DNA of 40,414 nt from Halobiforma nitratireducens JCM 10879 (GCF_000337895.1 NZ_AOMA01000003.1:64786-105199); one strand, 5' to 3'; shown: positions 16,875 through 25,296, numbered from the stretch's first letter. Made by a program: numbers and translations. The notes: generated by a model from the sequence alone, not told the origin.

Positions 16875-18635
16875 ATGGTTACGGAGGTAGCACTCACCGT
16901 CGATCTCGCCGTTATTATTCTCAGCGCGACGCTTGCCGGATTCGTCGCCAAACGGACCGGCCAGCCGACGATCATCGCCTACATCCTCGCAGGGGTGGTG
17001 ATCGGCCCGGCCGCCCTAGAAATCGTCGAGACCAGCGCTCTCACCGAGTTGCTCTCGGAGCTGGGACTCGCGTTCCTGCTTTTCTTGCTCGGGATCAAGA
17101 TGCGCCTCGACGAGGTGCGTCACGTTCTCTCACCGATCGTCAAGATTTCGATCCCGCAGATGCTCGCGGTCTTTTTGGCCGGGATGGGCGTCGCGCTGGC
17201 ATTACCCCCGTTCGGGCTCCTCGAGTCGTTCCTGATCGGGCTCGCGGTGATGTACAGCTCGACAGCCGTGGTCATCAAGATGTTGAACGACAAGGACGAG
17301 GCGACGTCGCTACACGGAAAGATCGACGTCGGTGTGCTCCTCGTCCAGGACATCGTGGTCGTCATCATCCTGGCGGTGCTCGCGGCTGGCCGACCGGATG
17401 ACCTGGCCGAGGTCGCGACGACGCTGGCGGTCGTTCTCGTGCTCGTCGCGATCATCACGGTCGCGGCGATCGGTGCCTCCCGATCGGTGTTGCCGACGGT
17501 CTTCCGCCGCATCGCCGACAACAAAGACGTGTTTTTCCTCGTCGCTATTTCCTGGGCGTTCCTGTTCGTCTTCGTCTCCGATAACATCAACCTCTTTCTG
17601 GAACCGTTCGGCATCACTGCGTACCTCTCGATCGAGATGGGGGCGTTCATGGCGGGTCTGGCTATCGCTCAGCTTCCCTACAGCAAGGAGCTCCAGGACC
17701 GAGTCAACCCGCTGACTGACCTGTTCGTCATGGTGTTTTTCGTCTCGGTCGCGCTCGATCTGGAGGCTGCAGAGTTGCTTGCCCACTGGGAGGCGGCGAT
17801 CATCGCCGCGCTCGTGTTGATGCCGGTGAAGTTCCTCGTGTTCTTCTTCCTGCTGGACTGGCAGGGCTTCGACTCCGAGACGACGTTCCTCGGGTCGATC
17901 AACATGATCCAGGTCAGTGAGTTCGGGATCATCGTCATGGCCGTCGCGGCCGACGGCGACTTCGTCGGGGACGAAGTGCTCGGCTTCATGACCTTGCTTG
18001 CGATCTTCACGATGGCCGTCTCGGTGTACTTCGTCGAGTTCAACCACGCGCTGTACGACCGGTTCGAGCCGACGATCGACCGGTGGACCGGCGACGGCGG
18101 TTTCGAGGGCGGCAAGCATGAGTATCGGGACCACGCCGTCGTCATCGGGTACGACGACGTGACGAAAAACGTCCTCCCGCTGCTTGCCGACCGGTACGAA
18201 GACGTCGTCGTCGTCGACCGAACCGTCAGTCACATCGAAACCGTCGAGCAGGAAGGGTACGACGCGATCTACGGTGACTTCCGGAATTCGACTATCCGGA
18301 AGGACGCGGCCGTCAAGAAGGCCGACTTCGTCCTCTCCTCGTCGGTCCAGCCGGTGGTGAACAACGCCTTGCTCCGGGAGGTAAACGACGATGCGACGGT
18401 CTTCGTCGAAGCCGAACGAGTCGATCACGCGCGCGATCTCTACGCGAACGGTGCTCACTGTGTCATCATGACTCCACACCTCGCAGCAGACAGACTCGCG
18501 GACTATCTTCGGGCGTACCTCGAGGACGAAGACGACGCCCTGGTGGAAGCGTTCGACAACGACATCGAACTACTCGAGAAGCCGGACCCGATCCCGTCCG
18601 ACCGGGACCGCCTCGGAGGTGGGCTCGATGACTGA
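16875..18635 (+). CDS. CPA2 cation/proton antiporter with degenerate RCK domain (subunit A)
   Basis: The 586-residue membrane protein belongs to the KefB/KefC-like branch of CPA2. A twelve-helix antiporter domain (about 1-395) contains GQPTIIAYILAG, GLAFLLFLLGIKMR, the crossover helix SSTAVVIKMLNDKDE and a QD ion-binding pair at 158-159. A TrkA-N/RCK Rossmann domain (about 418-570) follows, but its glycine loop reads GYDDVT (425-430) instead of GxGxxG, so nucleotide binding may be lost. The ATG at 16875 follows an AT-rich gttaatt box by about 30 bases. The stop overlaps the next gene's start by 8 bases, so the two are translationally coupled. It probably exchanges K+ or Na+ for H+; the ion is not known. 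Confidence 0.92.
   Translation: MVTEVALTVDLAVIILSATLAGFVAKRTGQPTIIAYILAGVVIGPAALEIVETSALTELLSELGLAFLLFLLGIKMRLDEVRHVLSPIVKISIPQMLAVFLAGMGVALALPPFGLLESFLIGLAVMYSSTAVVIKMLNDKDEATSLHGKIDVGVLLVQDIVVVIILAVLAAGRPDDLAEVATTLAVVLVLVAIITVAAIGASRSVLPTVFRRIADNKDVFFLVAISWAFLFVFVSDNINLFLEPFGITAYLSIEMGAFMAGLAIAQLPYSKELQDRVNPLTDLFVMVFFVSVALDLEAAELLAHWEAAIIAALVLMPVKFLVFFFLLDWQGFDSETTFLGSINMIQVSEFGIIVMAVAADGDFVGDEVLGFMTLLAIFTMAVSVYFVEFNHALYDRFEPTIDRWTGDGGFEGGKHEYRDHAVVIGYDDVTKNVLPLLADRYEDVVVVDRTVSHIETVEQEGYDAIYGDFRNSTIRKDAAVKKADFVLSSSVQPVVNNALLREVNDDATVFVEAERVDHARDLYANGAHCVIMTPHLAADRLADYLRAYLEDEDDALVEAFDNDIELLEKPDPIPSDRDRLGGGLDD
18615..18621 (+). promoter_or_regulatory. Shine-Dalgarno site fixing the start of antiporter subunit B
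   Basis: The sequence ggaggtg ends 6 bases before the ATG at 18628, inside the 3' end of subunit A. It supports 18628 rather than the in-frame GTG at 18619 as the start of the downstream gene. This is an internal operon gene, where haloarchaea do use Shine-Dalgarno sites. Confidence 0.7.
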
Positions 18636-20325
18636 CCTGCTTACGGCGGTCGCGATCATCTTCCTCGTCGCGGGGCCGTTCCTGCTCGTAGCGAACCGGT
18701 TCGATCTCCCGACGGTGCCGTTTCTGGTCCTCGCGGGGATCGTCGCCGGAGGGTTCATCGATGACACGGACCTCCTGCTCGAGCTCGCGTACTACGGCAT
18801 CGCGCTGTTAGTGTTTACCTTCGGTACCCGGATCGACCTGTCGGGCGTCAGAGCGGTGCTCGCCGACGGTGAGCTCGCGGCACTCGGCCAAATTCTGGTC
18901 GTCGGGTCGCTCGGTGTCGGGTTCGGCATCGTCCTCGGCGTCCCACCGATGGAAGCAGTCTACCTTGGGATCGCGGCTGCACTCTCGTCGACGATCGTCG
19001 GAACCGCCTTGTTGGAACGCACCGTCAACTCCGATCCCGTTCGCGGCCGACTCGTCCGATCGATCCAGTTCGTTCAGGACCTGCTTGCCATCCTCTTTAT
19101 CCTGCTTCTGGGAGCGGGCTCGCTCGAAGTTGGCTACGTGGGACCAGCACTCGCCAGCGGAGTGGCGTTGCTGTTGGCTGCTCTCCTCGCCAACCGATAC
19201 CTGTTCGACATCATCGGCCAGTTGGCTGGTGACTCGGACGAACTCATGATTCTGGGAGTCGTCGCGTTGCTCACAGTGTTCGTCGGTGCGGCCGAGTTCG
19301 CCGGTGTCCCGATCGTCGTCGGCGCGTTTGCCGCCGGGCTCGCCGTCCGGTACGATCCCGTCGACTACCTCGGGCTGTTCAACGGCCTCCAGTCGATCAG
19401 GGACTTCTTCGTCGCCATCTTCTTCGTCACGATTGGCGCGCTCGTCGTCTTCCCGTTCGTCGGCGACATCGGGTGGGCCGAATCCGTCGAGAAACTGGTG
19501 CTTGTTGCCGGTCTCGTCGTCTTAACCGCGGTCGTGAAACCCGCTATCACCACGGCGATCCTCGTTGCCCGCGGCTACGAGGCCCGTTCGGCGACGCTCG
19601 CCAGTCTCCACACCGACCAGGTCAGCGAGTTCGCGCTGATCATCGCGATCCAGGCCTACATGCTCGACGCGGTGAGTCCGGCGATATTCGATGCGATCAT
19701 CCTCGCGGCCGCGATAACGATGGTGACCTCGAGTCTGACCCACCGGTACGACGAGCAAATCTACCGCACGCTCGCCGACCGTGGCGTAATCACCGGCCGC
19801 CACGACCGGGTCGACGCGTGGAGCGACGTACCCGCGGACCTCACCGATCACGTTATCATCGTCGGCTACGGTCGACAGGGACGAACCCTCGTCGAGGCCT
19901 GCGAAGAGATGGATCATCCCTACGTGGTCATCGAGAACGACCCTGCCCGACGGGAGGAGATCGCCAGGGAGTGCGAGGCCATCGTCGTCGGCGACGCCAT
20001 GGAAACTTACACCTGGGAGAAAGCGAACGTCGACGACGCCAAACTCGTCGTCTCGACGGTCAACTCCCAGCCCGTCTCGCGGCGTGTCCTCTCGCTTGAT
20101 ACCGACGCCGAGGTGACGCTGCGAGCGGCCGATCGGGCGACAGCCCTGGAACTGCTCGACGCTGGCGCGCTGTACGTCGGTCAGCCCGACCTGCTCGCAG
20201 GCCAGCAGTTGGCTCGACAGGTTCGCGAACTACTCGAGGGCGACCTGACTCGCGAGCAGCTCCGGGAACAGCAGCAGGATGAACTCGAGCGCCGGGCAGA
20301 TTACATCCCGCTTCACCTCCGATAG
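18628..20325 (+). CDS. CPA2 cation/proton antiporter with intact RCK domain (subunit B)
   Basis: The 565-residue CPA2 protein has an antiporter domain at about 1-375. It contains LPTVPFLVLAGIVAGG, LSSTIVGTALLERTV and a QD pair at 150-151 (QFVQDLLAI), plus the second-half motif FVAIFFVTIGALV and TDQVSEFALIIAIQ. Its RCK domain has the complete glycine motif GYGRQG (413-418) followed by an acidic strand end (YVVIENDP), consistent with NAD(H) binding. It differs from subunit A in lacking the GQPTIIAY opening. It is probably the nucleotide-sensing partner of A in one complex. Confidence 0.92.
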   Translation: MTDLLTAVAIIFLVAGPFLLVANRFDLPTVPFLVLAGIVAGGFIDDTDLLLELAYYGIALLVFTFGTRIDLSGVRAVLADGELAALGQILVVGSLGVGFGIVLGVPPMEAVYLGIAAALSSTIVGTALLERTVNSDPVRGRLVRSIQFVQDLLAILFILLLGAGSLEVGYVGPALASGVALLLAALLANRYLFDIIGQLAGDSDELMILGVVALLTVFVGAAEFAGVPIVVGAFAAGLAVRYDPVDYLGLFNGLQSIRDFFVAIFFVTIGALVVFPFVGDIGWAESVEKLVLVAGLVVLTAVVKPAITTAILVARGYEARSATLASLHTDQVSEFALIIAIQAYMLDAVSPAIFDAIILAAAITMVTSSLTHRYDEQIYRTLADRGVITGRHDRVDAWSDVPADLTDHVIIVGYGRQGRTLVEACEEMDHPYVVIENDPARREEIARECEAIVVGDAMETYTWEKANVDDAKLVVSTVNSQPVSRRVLSLDTDAEVTLRAADRATALELLDAGALYVGQPDLLAGQQLARQVRELLEGDLTREQLREQQQDELERRADYIPLHLR

Positions 20326-20406
20326 CCCGTCCGGAGCAGGTGTGCAACGCTTCGGTTGCTGGGGCAAAGCACCACGCCTTTGGTCGCGGTTTCGATACAT
20401 ACCACC

Positions 20407-20601
20407 GTGTTCGAGGCAACTCAGGCACTCCGGATCGGCCGGAACCTGCTCGTCTACGCCGTAGGCGTCGGGTTGTTCGTCGTCGGCGCGCTCGGAATGG
20501 CCGACGCGATCGATCTGTCGACGACTATGGCCATTCCGCTTTTCGTCGCCGGCCTGGCTCTCGTGGTAATCGTCCACGAGTACTTCGGTGGCCCCGTATG
20601 A
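20407..20601 (+). CDS. Small two-helix membrane protein after the antiporter pair
   Basis: The 64-residue protein starts at GTG (20407) with FEATQALRIGRNLLVYAVGV and has two hydrophobic helices (about 14-30 and 41-57), ending HEYFGGPV. It lies 81 bases after subunit B in the same direction and could be an accessory subunit, but no family is recognised. Longer upstream in-frame starts run back into sequence that is not protein-like. The start is uncertain. Confidence 0.5.
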   Translation: MFEATQALRIGRNLLVYAVGVGLFVVGALGMADAIDLSTTMAIPLFVAGLALVVIVHEYFGGPV

Positions 20602-20737
20602 GACGGAACTGATACTTCCGGACAAAACAATGCACACACCGATCGCACTCGAGACGCCGTCGCCTTCCGCGACGCACTCGAGACGCGATCGGGTGTGTCC
20701 TGCCTGGTGTCCAGTAGTATGAGTTACCTGAACTGTA

Positions 20738-22453
20738 TCAGACCCGCTCGTCCCGCGTCGCGAACCCGTACCGCTCGAGCGCCTGGAAGTACTCCCGTTG
20801 CTCGCGCTCGAGCGTCTCGGGGTCCGTCTTCCCCGCGGCGAGGGCGTCGACGATACCGATCAGTTGCTCGCCCGCGAGGACGTTCGGGACGGCGACGTGG
20901 GTCGCACCTGCCTCGAGCAACTCGCCGGCATCCTCGGCCGATTCGGACCGACAGATGATGTCGGCGTCGGTCGATAGCTCGAGGATGGTCTCCGACACCG
21001 GTCGATGGTCGACGGTCGAGCAAATCAGCGCTGCGTCCGATATCTGGGCTTTCGACCACGGATAGGTCGACACCGCATCGCCGAGTACGTAGTTGCGACA
21101 CTCGGCGTCGAGTTCGTCCCACAGCACCGGATCGTTCTCGAGGACGACGTAGGGGTGGTCGCGTTCCTCGAGTTGCTCGACGACGCGGCGGCCGATCCGA
21201 CCGTAGCCGACCACGACGATGTGATCCGAGAGATCGGCGACGCTACTTCGGTCGTCGACTTTCCGGGTTCGCTGGCCGCGGAACAGTCGAGTGACGACGG
21301 TCTCGTAGACCCGATTCTCGATACGCCGGCCCAGGAACGTCAGCAGCATCGTCGCCGCAGCGGCGAGGATGATCGCGTCGAACATCGCGGGTGCGATCGT
21401 CTGGGGCTCCATCAGGAGGCCCTGAATCGCGATGATCAGCGCGAACTCGCTGACCTGGTTCAGACTCGAGCCCGCCAGAAACGCCGTCCGGGCGTCGTAC
21501 CCCTCGTAGATAAACGAGAGGACGTGGACGAGCGGGTTCAGGACGAGCACGAGCGCGGTAAGTGTGACCGCGATGAGCAGGACCTGTGCGGATGGGAGCG
21601 CGACCAGTGCCCCGACAGTCACGAAGAAGATGGCGACGAAGAAGTCCGTGATCGAGTCGATCCCGTTCTGGACCTCCAGGGCCTGCGTGCCGTCGCTCCG
21701 GATGGCGACGCCCGCGGCGAACGCGCCGACGACGATCGAGAGGCCGACGTATTCGGCGGCCGCGATGAACGTGATCAGGATCGAGATCGCGCCCACGAGC
21801 ACGAGTTCGCCGTCGCCGTCGGCCAGCCGCACCAGAATCGGGAAGCCGTGCCGGTAGAGTACCAGGCCGGCGACGACGAACAGGACACCGTAGCCGATCT
21901 GGGCCGCGATCGCGTCGGCCGTAACGACCTCCGTACTGAGGATCAGCAACAGCGCGATCGCGATCAAATCGTCGAAGAAGTGAACCGACGACGCCAGCCG
22001 GCCGTGAACGAGGTTCTCGCGAATCTCCGAGCCAAGCACCACGCCGCCAACCAGCGAGGAACTCAACACGACGGCCGCGCTGAAATAGACCGCGTTGCGG
22101 ATCTGCTGGTCGAACCCGAACAGTTCCCCGAAGGCGTAGCCCACGGCGAACGCGATCGGCGCGACGACGATCAACTGGGTGAACGCCGCGACCTCGGCGT
22201 CACGAAGGACCGACTCGAGATCGCCGAAGTCGATCCGGATAGCGAAGACGAACACTAGGAAGGCGATCCCCCACTGGGCGAGGGTGATGATCTCCCCCTG
22301 GGTAACTGTCTCGAACCTACCCGCGACCAGCCCCGCGATGATGTAAAACGGGATCGGCGAGAGCTCGAAGTGGTTCGCGATCAGCGATAGGACACCGGCA
22401 CTGACGAAGACGATCGCCAGCGTGACGACCAGTTGCTCAGCCACGGTACTCAC
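20738..22453 (-). CDS. CPA2 cation/proton antiporter with intact RCK domain (subunit B')
   Basis: The 571-residue protein is a paralogue of subunit B: SPIPFYIIAGLVAGR, WGIAFLVFVFAIRIDF, LSSSLVGGVVLGSEI, FVAIFFVTVGALVALP and NQVSEFALIIAIQG. Its RCK domain has GYGRIG at 416-421. Unlike the other three antiporters here, its ion-site pair is DD (FFDDLIAI, Asp161-Asp162) rather than QD, a feature associated with electrogenic CPA2 exchangers. The start is GTG at 22453, overlapping the upstream partner's stop by 17 bases. Upstream in-frame codons are the antisense of the partner's Gly/Asp tail and were rejected. It ends convergent with the plus-strand antiporter operon. Confidence 0.92.
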   Translation of the reverse strand: MSTVAEQLVVTLAIVFVSAGVLSLIANHFELSPIPFYIIAGLVAGRFETVTQGEIITLAQWGIAFLVFVFAIRIDFGDLESVLRDAEVAAFTQLIVVAPIAFAVGYAFGELFGFDQQIRNAVYFSAAVVLSSSLVGGVVLGSEIRENLVHGRLASSVHFFDDLIAIALLLILSTEVVTADAIAAQIGYGVLFVVAGLVLYRHGFPILVRLADGDGELVLVGAISILITFIAAAEYVGLSIVVGAFAAGVAIRSDGTQALEVQNGIDSITDFFVAIFFVTVGALVALPSAQVLLIAVTLTALVLVLNPLVHVLSFIYEGYDARTAFLAGSSLNQVSEFALIIAIQGLLMEPQTIAPAMFDAIILAAAATMLLTFLGRRIENRVYETVVTRLFRGQRTRKVDDRSSVADLSDHIVVVGYGRIGRRVVEQLEERDHPYVVLENDPVLWDELDAECRNYVLGDAVSTYPWSKAQISDAALICSTVDHRPVSETILELSTDADIICRSESAEDAGELLEAGATHVAVPNVLAGEQLIGIVDALAAGKTDPETLEREQREYFQALERYGFATRDERV

Positions 22454-24260
22454 CCCCTGCGTTCGAATCCGTCCCGTCACCAGTACCGGCGTCGGAATTC
22501 GCAGTATCGTCCCCTCCGGCATCGCGATCCGGGCCGCCATCACCTTCGCGCTCTCCCTGCTCGAGCCGTTCGGCGGCGCGTTGGCGTCGCGCTTCGATCC
22601 CCTCGATATCGCGTGCGATCGCGGCGTCGAACGCCGCCCGATCGGAGACGTACTGTTCGACGTACTCGCTCAACTTCTCGGCTGCGAGATGGGTGTTCAT
22701 GATGACGTAGGTCGCGCCACGGTCGTACAGCGCCCGAGCGTCGGCGATCCGCTCGGCCTCGAGGAACACCGTCGCGTCCTCGTCGACCTCCCCGAGCAGC
22801 GCCTCGTTGACCTCTCGCTCGACGCTCGAACTCAGTACGAAGTCGGCCGCCTTCAGGCTCGCCTCCTTGCGAACCTCGGTGTGGCGGAAGTCGCCGAAGA
22901 CGTAGTCGTACCGGCCTTCCTGCTCGAGTTCCTCGATATGGTCAGTCCGACGGTCGATGATGACCACGTCACCGAACTCCTCCTCGAGTCGCGGCAAGGC
23001 GCGTTCGGTGATCTCGTCGTAGCCGATCGCGATGGCGTGGCCGTCGTAGGTGCTGATCTCGGCGTCTTTCCTCTCGTCGGACTCGAACCGCTGGAACCAG
23101 GGCTCGAGGTGTGCGTAGATCGCGTGGTTGTACGAGATGATGTACGTCGAGACGCTCATGGTCAGCAGGGCCATCAGACTCAGATAGCCCAGCACGTCCG
23201 ATCCGATCAGCTCCTGTTCGATCGCGAGCGCGCCGACGATCAGCGAGAACTCGCTGACCTGGACCATGTTGATCGAGGCGAGGAAGGAGGTCTCGACGTC
23301 GAACCCCTCGCGGTCGATCAGATAGAACATGATCCAGAAGTTCCCGATCATGAGGACGATCGAGGCGACGATCGCCTCCCACCAGTGGGCCAGCAGACTC
23401 GAGAGTCCCTCGATCTGGAGGCCGATAGTGGCGAAGAACACGAGGATAAAGAAGTCAGTGATCGGGGTGATGCGGTCCTCGAGTTCCTTGCTGTATGGGA
23501 GTTGGGCGATGCTCAGGCCCGCGAGGAACGCTCCGACTTTCGGATCGAGGTCTGCACCCTCGGCGATGGCGACGAAGAGGAACGCCCAGGCGATGGCGAC
23601 GACGAGGAAGATGTCCTTGTTGTCCGCGATGCGCCGGAAGAGTCCGGGGAGCACGTACCGCGAGGAAAACAGCGAGAAGAGGGCGATAAATGACATCATC
23701 ACGAGGATGACCCCGAGCGTCGACGCGATGTCGGCCGCCCCGCCGAGTTCGTCGGTCGCGAACAGCGCGAGAACGACGACGAGATAGATGTCCTGAACGA
23801 TGAGGACGCCGACGTCGATCTTCCCTGGCAGCGACGTGATCTCGTCTTTGTCGGTGAGGATCTTGACGATGATCGGCGTCGCGCCGAAGACGGTCGCCAG
23901 CGCGATCACCAGGATTTCGTTGGTGCCAAACCCGAGTGCCCATGCGACGGTGAACGCAAGCGCCGTCTGGAGGACCGTCTGGCCGATGGCGACGTTGGTC
24001 ACGGCCGGCAGAATCTCACGGATGTCTTCGAAGCGCATCTTCAGGCCCAGTAGGAACAGCAGGAAGGCGAAGCCGAGATTGCCCATCAACTCGACCAGCC
24101 CCTCGTCGGTCACGATATCGAACGCGACGGGCCCGAGGATGATTCCCGTAAGAATGTAGGCGATGATCGTCGGCTGGCCCGTCTGGCGGGCGATCAACCC
24201 GATGACAGTTGCCACGACGACGATGATCGCGAAATCGGCCGCGAGGGCGATTTCACTCAT
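22437..24260 (-). CDS. CPA2 cation/proton antiporter with degenerate RCK domain (subunit A')
   Basis: The 607-residue protein is a paralogue of subunit A, sharing GQPTIIAYIL, GFAFLLFLLGLKMRFED, LTDKDEITSLPGKIDVGVL and the QD pair (156-157), IAQLPYSKELEDR and NMVQVSEFSLIVGA. The RCK glycine loop is GYDEIT (413-418), degenerate in the same way as subunit A. The C-terminus is a hydrophilic Asp/Gly/Asn-rich tail of about 55 residues. It is the first gene of the B'-A' operon on the minus strand, and the ATG at 24260 lies about 27 bases from an inverted repeat that overlaps the expected TATA position. Confidence 0.92.
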   Translation of the reverse strand: MSEIALAADFAIIVVVATVIGLIARQTGQPTIIAYILTGIILGPVAFDIVTDEGLVELMGNLGFAFLLFLLGLKMRFEDIREILPAVTNVAIGQTVLQTALAFTVAWALGFGTNEILVIALATVFGATPIIVKILTDKDEITSLPGKIDVGVLIVQDIYLVVVLALFATDELGGAADIASTLGVILVMMSFIALFSLFSSRYVLPGLFRRIADNKDIFLVVAIAWAFLFVAIAEGADLDPKVGAFLAGLSIAQLPYSKELEDRITPITDFFILVFFATIGLQIEGLSSLLAHWWEAIVASIVLMIGNFWIMFYLIDREGFDVETSFLASINMVQVSEFSLIVGALAIEQELIGSDVLGYLSLMALLTMSVSTYIISYNHAIYAHLEPWFQRFESDERKDAEISTYDGHAIAIGYDEITERALPRLEEEFGDVVIIDRRTDHIEELEQEGRYDYVFGDFRHTEVRKEASLKAADFVLSSSVEREVNEALLGEVDEDATVFLEAERIADARALYDRGATYVIMNTHLAAEKLSEYVEQYVSDRAAFDAAIARDIEGIEARRQRAAERLEQGEREGDGGPDRDAGGDDTANSDAGTGDGTDSNAGGEYRG

Positions 24261-24278
24261 TCAGAAGCGTGCTCGTCT

Positions 24279-24297
24279 CCCCCTACGTGTAAGGGGG
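24279..24297 (-). promoter_or_regulatory. Inverted repeat at the antiporter A' promoter, candidate operator
   Basis: The arms ccccct (24279-24284) and agggggg-type partner aggggg (24292-24297) flank ttacacgta on the minus strand, which sits about 27 bases before the ATG at 24260. That is where a TATA box is expected for a leaderless transcript, so a dimeric regulator binding the arms would block or recruit TBP. Confidence 0.4.
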
Positions 24298-24388
24298 CAT
24301 TATGCGTTGTCCTCTCCCTGCTATCCGTGGCTCGACCGTGATGATTAGGTCCTTCCGATCGAGCGCCGAACTACTACTGACCGGCGTG

Positions 24389-24553
24389 AGCAGGAGCAGG
24401 ACTATCGCCACCACGGGGCTGGCCTTCGTCACGGGTGCGGTGACGGCCGCGTTGATCGCCGCCGGGCTGCAGGTGCAGGCGATCATCGAGTTGCTCGCCG
24501 ACCTCGAGCGTTTCCCGTCGCCTACGCGCGGGTACACGTCTCCGTCGTCGTAG
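24389..24553 (+). pseudogene. Truncated small membrane protein gene
   Basis: A GTG at 24389 opens a frame with SRSRTIATTGLAFVTGAV, continuing through a hydrophobic helix (TAALIAAGLQVQAIIELLA) into LADLERF. The protein-like sequence then stops and a TAG follows after 13 unrelated codons. Protein-like sequence resumes in a different frame as a universal stress protein tail. This looks like the front of one gene joined to the back of another by deletion or frameshift. It may still be expressed as a 54-residue peptide. Confidence 0.4.
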
Positions 24554-24810
24554 TCCGGCAAGCGCGTGATCGCCGACTCGAGCGACAGGCCGAGAGCCAC
24601 GGGGTCGCCCTTGAGTCGACGATCGAGGACGGGGTTTCACGGACGGCAATCGAGGTGTACGCCAGCGAGCACGATATCGGGCTGCTGGTCATCGGGTCGA
24701 CGGGTGCCTCCCAGATGACGGAGCGGCTACTCGGTACCGCCGCGAAGACCGTCGTCAACGAAACACCAGCAGACATCCTGGTCGTTCGGCCCGATCGCGT
24801 CCTTGGGTGA
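24535..24810 (+). pseudogene. C-terminal fragment of a universal stress protein (UspA family)
   Basis: The frame ending in TGA at 24808-24810 encodes ESHGVALESTIEDGVSRTAI, then SEHDIGLLVIGSTGASQMTE, then RLLGTAAKTVVNETPADILVVRP. This is the second half of a UspA domain, including the GSTGxS...LLGTxAxxVV ATP-loop region. No start codon and no N-terminal UspA half (the VPxDGS strand) are present in this frame, so the gene is broken. Adjacent cation antiporters and UspA domains are often found together, so an intact ancestor may have belonged to the A'-B' operon region. Confidence 0.65.
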
Positions 24811-24828
24811 GCCGGTGTCCGGGAACTG

Positions 24829-25197
24829 CTACTCCTGGAGCCCCTCGATCAGAAACTCGGCCGACTCGAGGTTCGTCGCCAGCGCAGTGTCGTGAACGTC
24901 ACAGATGCGCAAGAGCGCGGAGATGTCGGGCTCGTGGGGCTGGGCACGGAGCGGATCACGGAGGAAGACGATCCCGTCTAGCCGGCCTTCGGCAACCTCG
25001 GAGCCGATCATCAGGTCCCCGCCCAGCGGACCGGATTCCTTGCGCTCGACGTCGAGGTCGGTCTCCTCGAGCAGCCGCTTCCCGGTGGTGCCGGTCGCGA
25101 TTAGCTCGTACTCCTGGAGCTGTGGTTCGTGATCCTGGGCGAACTCGACGAGGTCTGCCTTCTTCTCGTCGTGAGCGATGAGTGCGACGCGAGTCAT
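24829..25197 (-). CDS. mgsA: Methylglyoxal synthase
   Basis: MgsA converts dihydroxyacetone phosphate to methylglyoxal and phosphate, a bypass of lower glycolysis under phosphate limitation. The 122-residue protein matches the short MgsA family: RVALIAHDEKK at the start, TGTTGKRLLEET (phosphate-binding loop), SGPLGGDLMIG with the catalytic Asp at 61, and FLRDPLRAQPHEPD with the conserved Asp81 and His88. The ATG at 25197 begins the conserved N-terminus; the longer upstream frame crosses the divergent gene. It lies head-to-head with a glyoxalase-fold protein, 99 bases away. Confidence 0.93.
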   Translation of the reverse strand: MTRVALIAHDEKKADLVEFAQDHEPQLQEYELIATGTTGKRLLEETDLDVERKESGPLGGDLMIGSEVAEGRLDGIVFLRDPLRAQPHEPDISALLRICDVHDTALATNLESAEFLIEGLQE

Positions 25198-25262
25198 ACG
25201 AGGGGCCAGGGCCGCCAGGCGAATAACCGTGTGGGAAATCCGTCCCCGTCTGCAACGAACCG

Positions 25263-25270
25263 AAGCTTTT
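25263..25270 (+). promoter_or_regulatory. TATA-like box of the glyoxalase-fold gene
   Basis: The sequence aagctttt lies 27-34 bases before the ATG at 25297, in the spacing of a leaderless haloarchaeal promoter. Confidence 0.5.
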
Positions 25271-25296
25271 CGTCGGTCCTCTTCGCACCGTCCGGC

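Noticed and set aside
17310-18479. Minus-strand frame of 389 codons inside antiporter A
   Set aside because: It has an extreme Asp/Glu/Arg/His composition and no domain; a shadow of the membrane protein.
21005-22258. Long plus-strand frame of 417 codons inside antiporter B'
   Set aside because: It is composed of Arg/Asp/Glu/Val-rich sequence mirroring the real minus-strand membrane protein; a typical GC-rich shadow frame.
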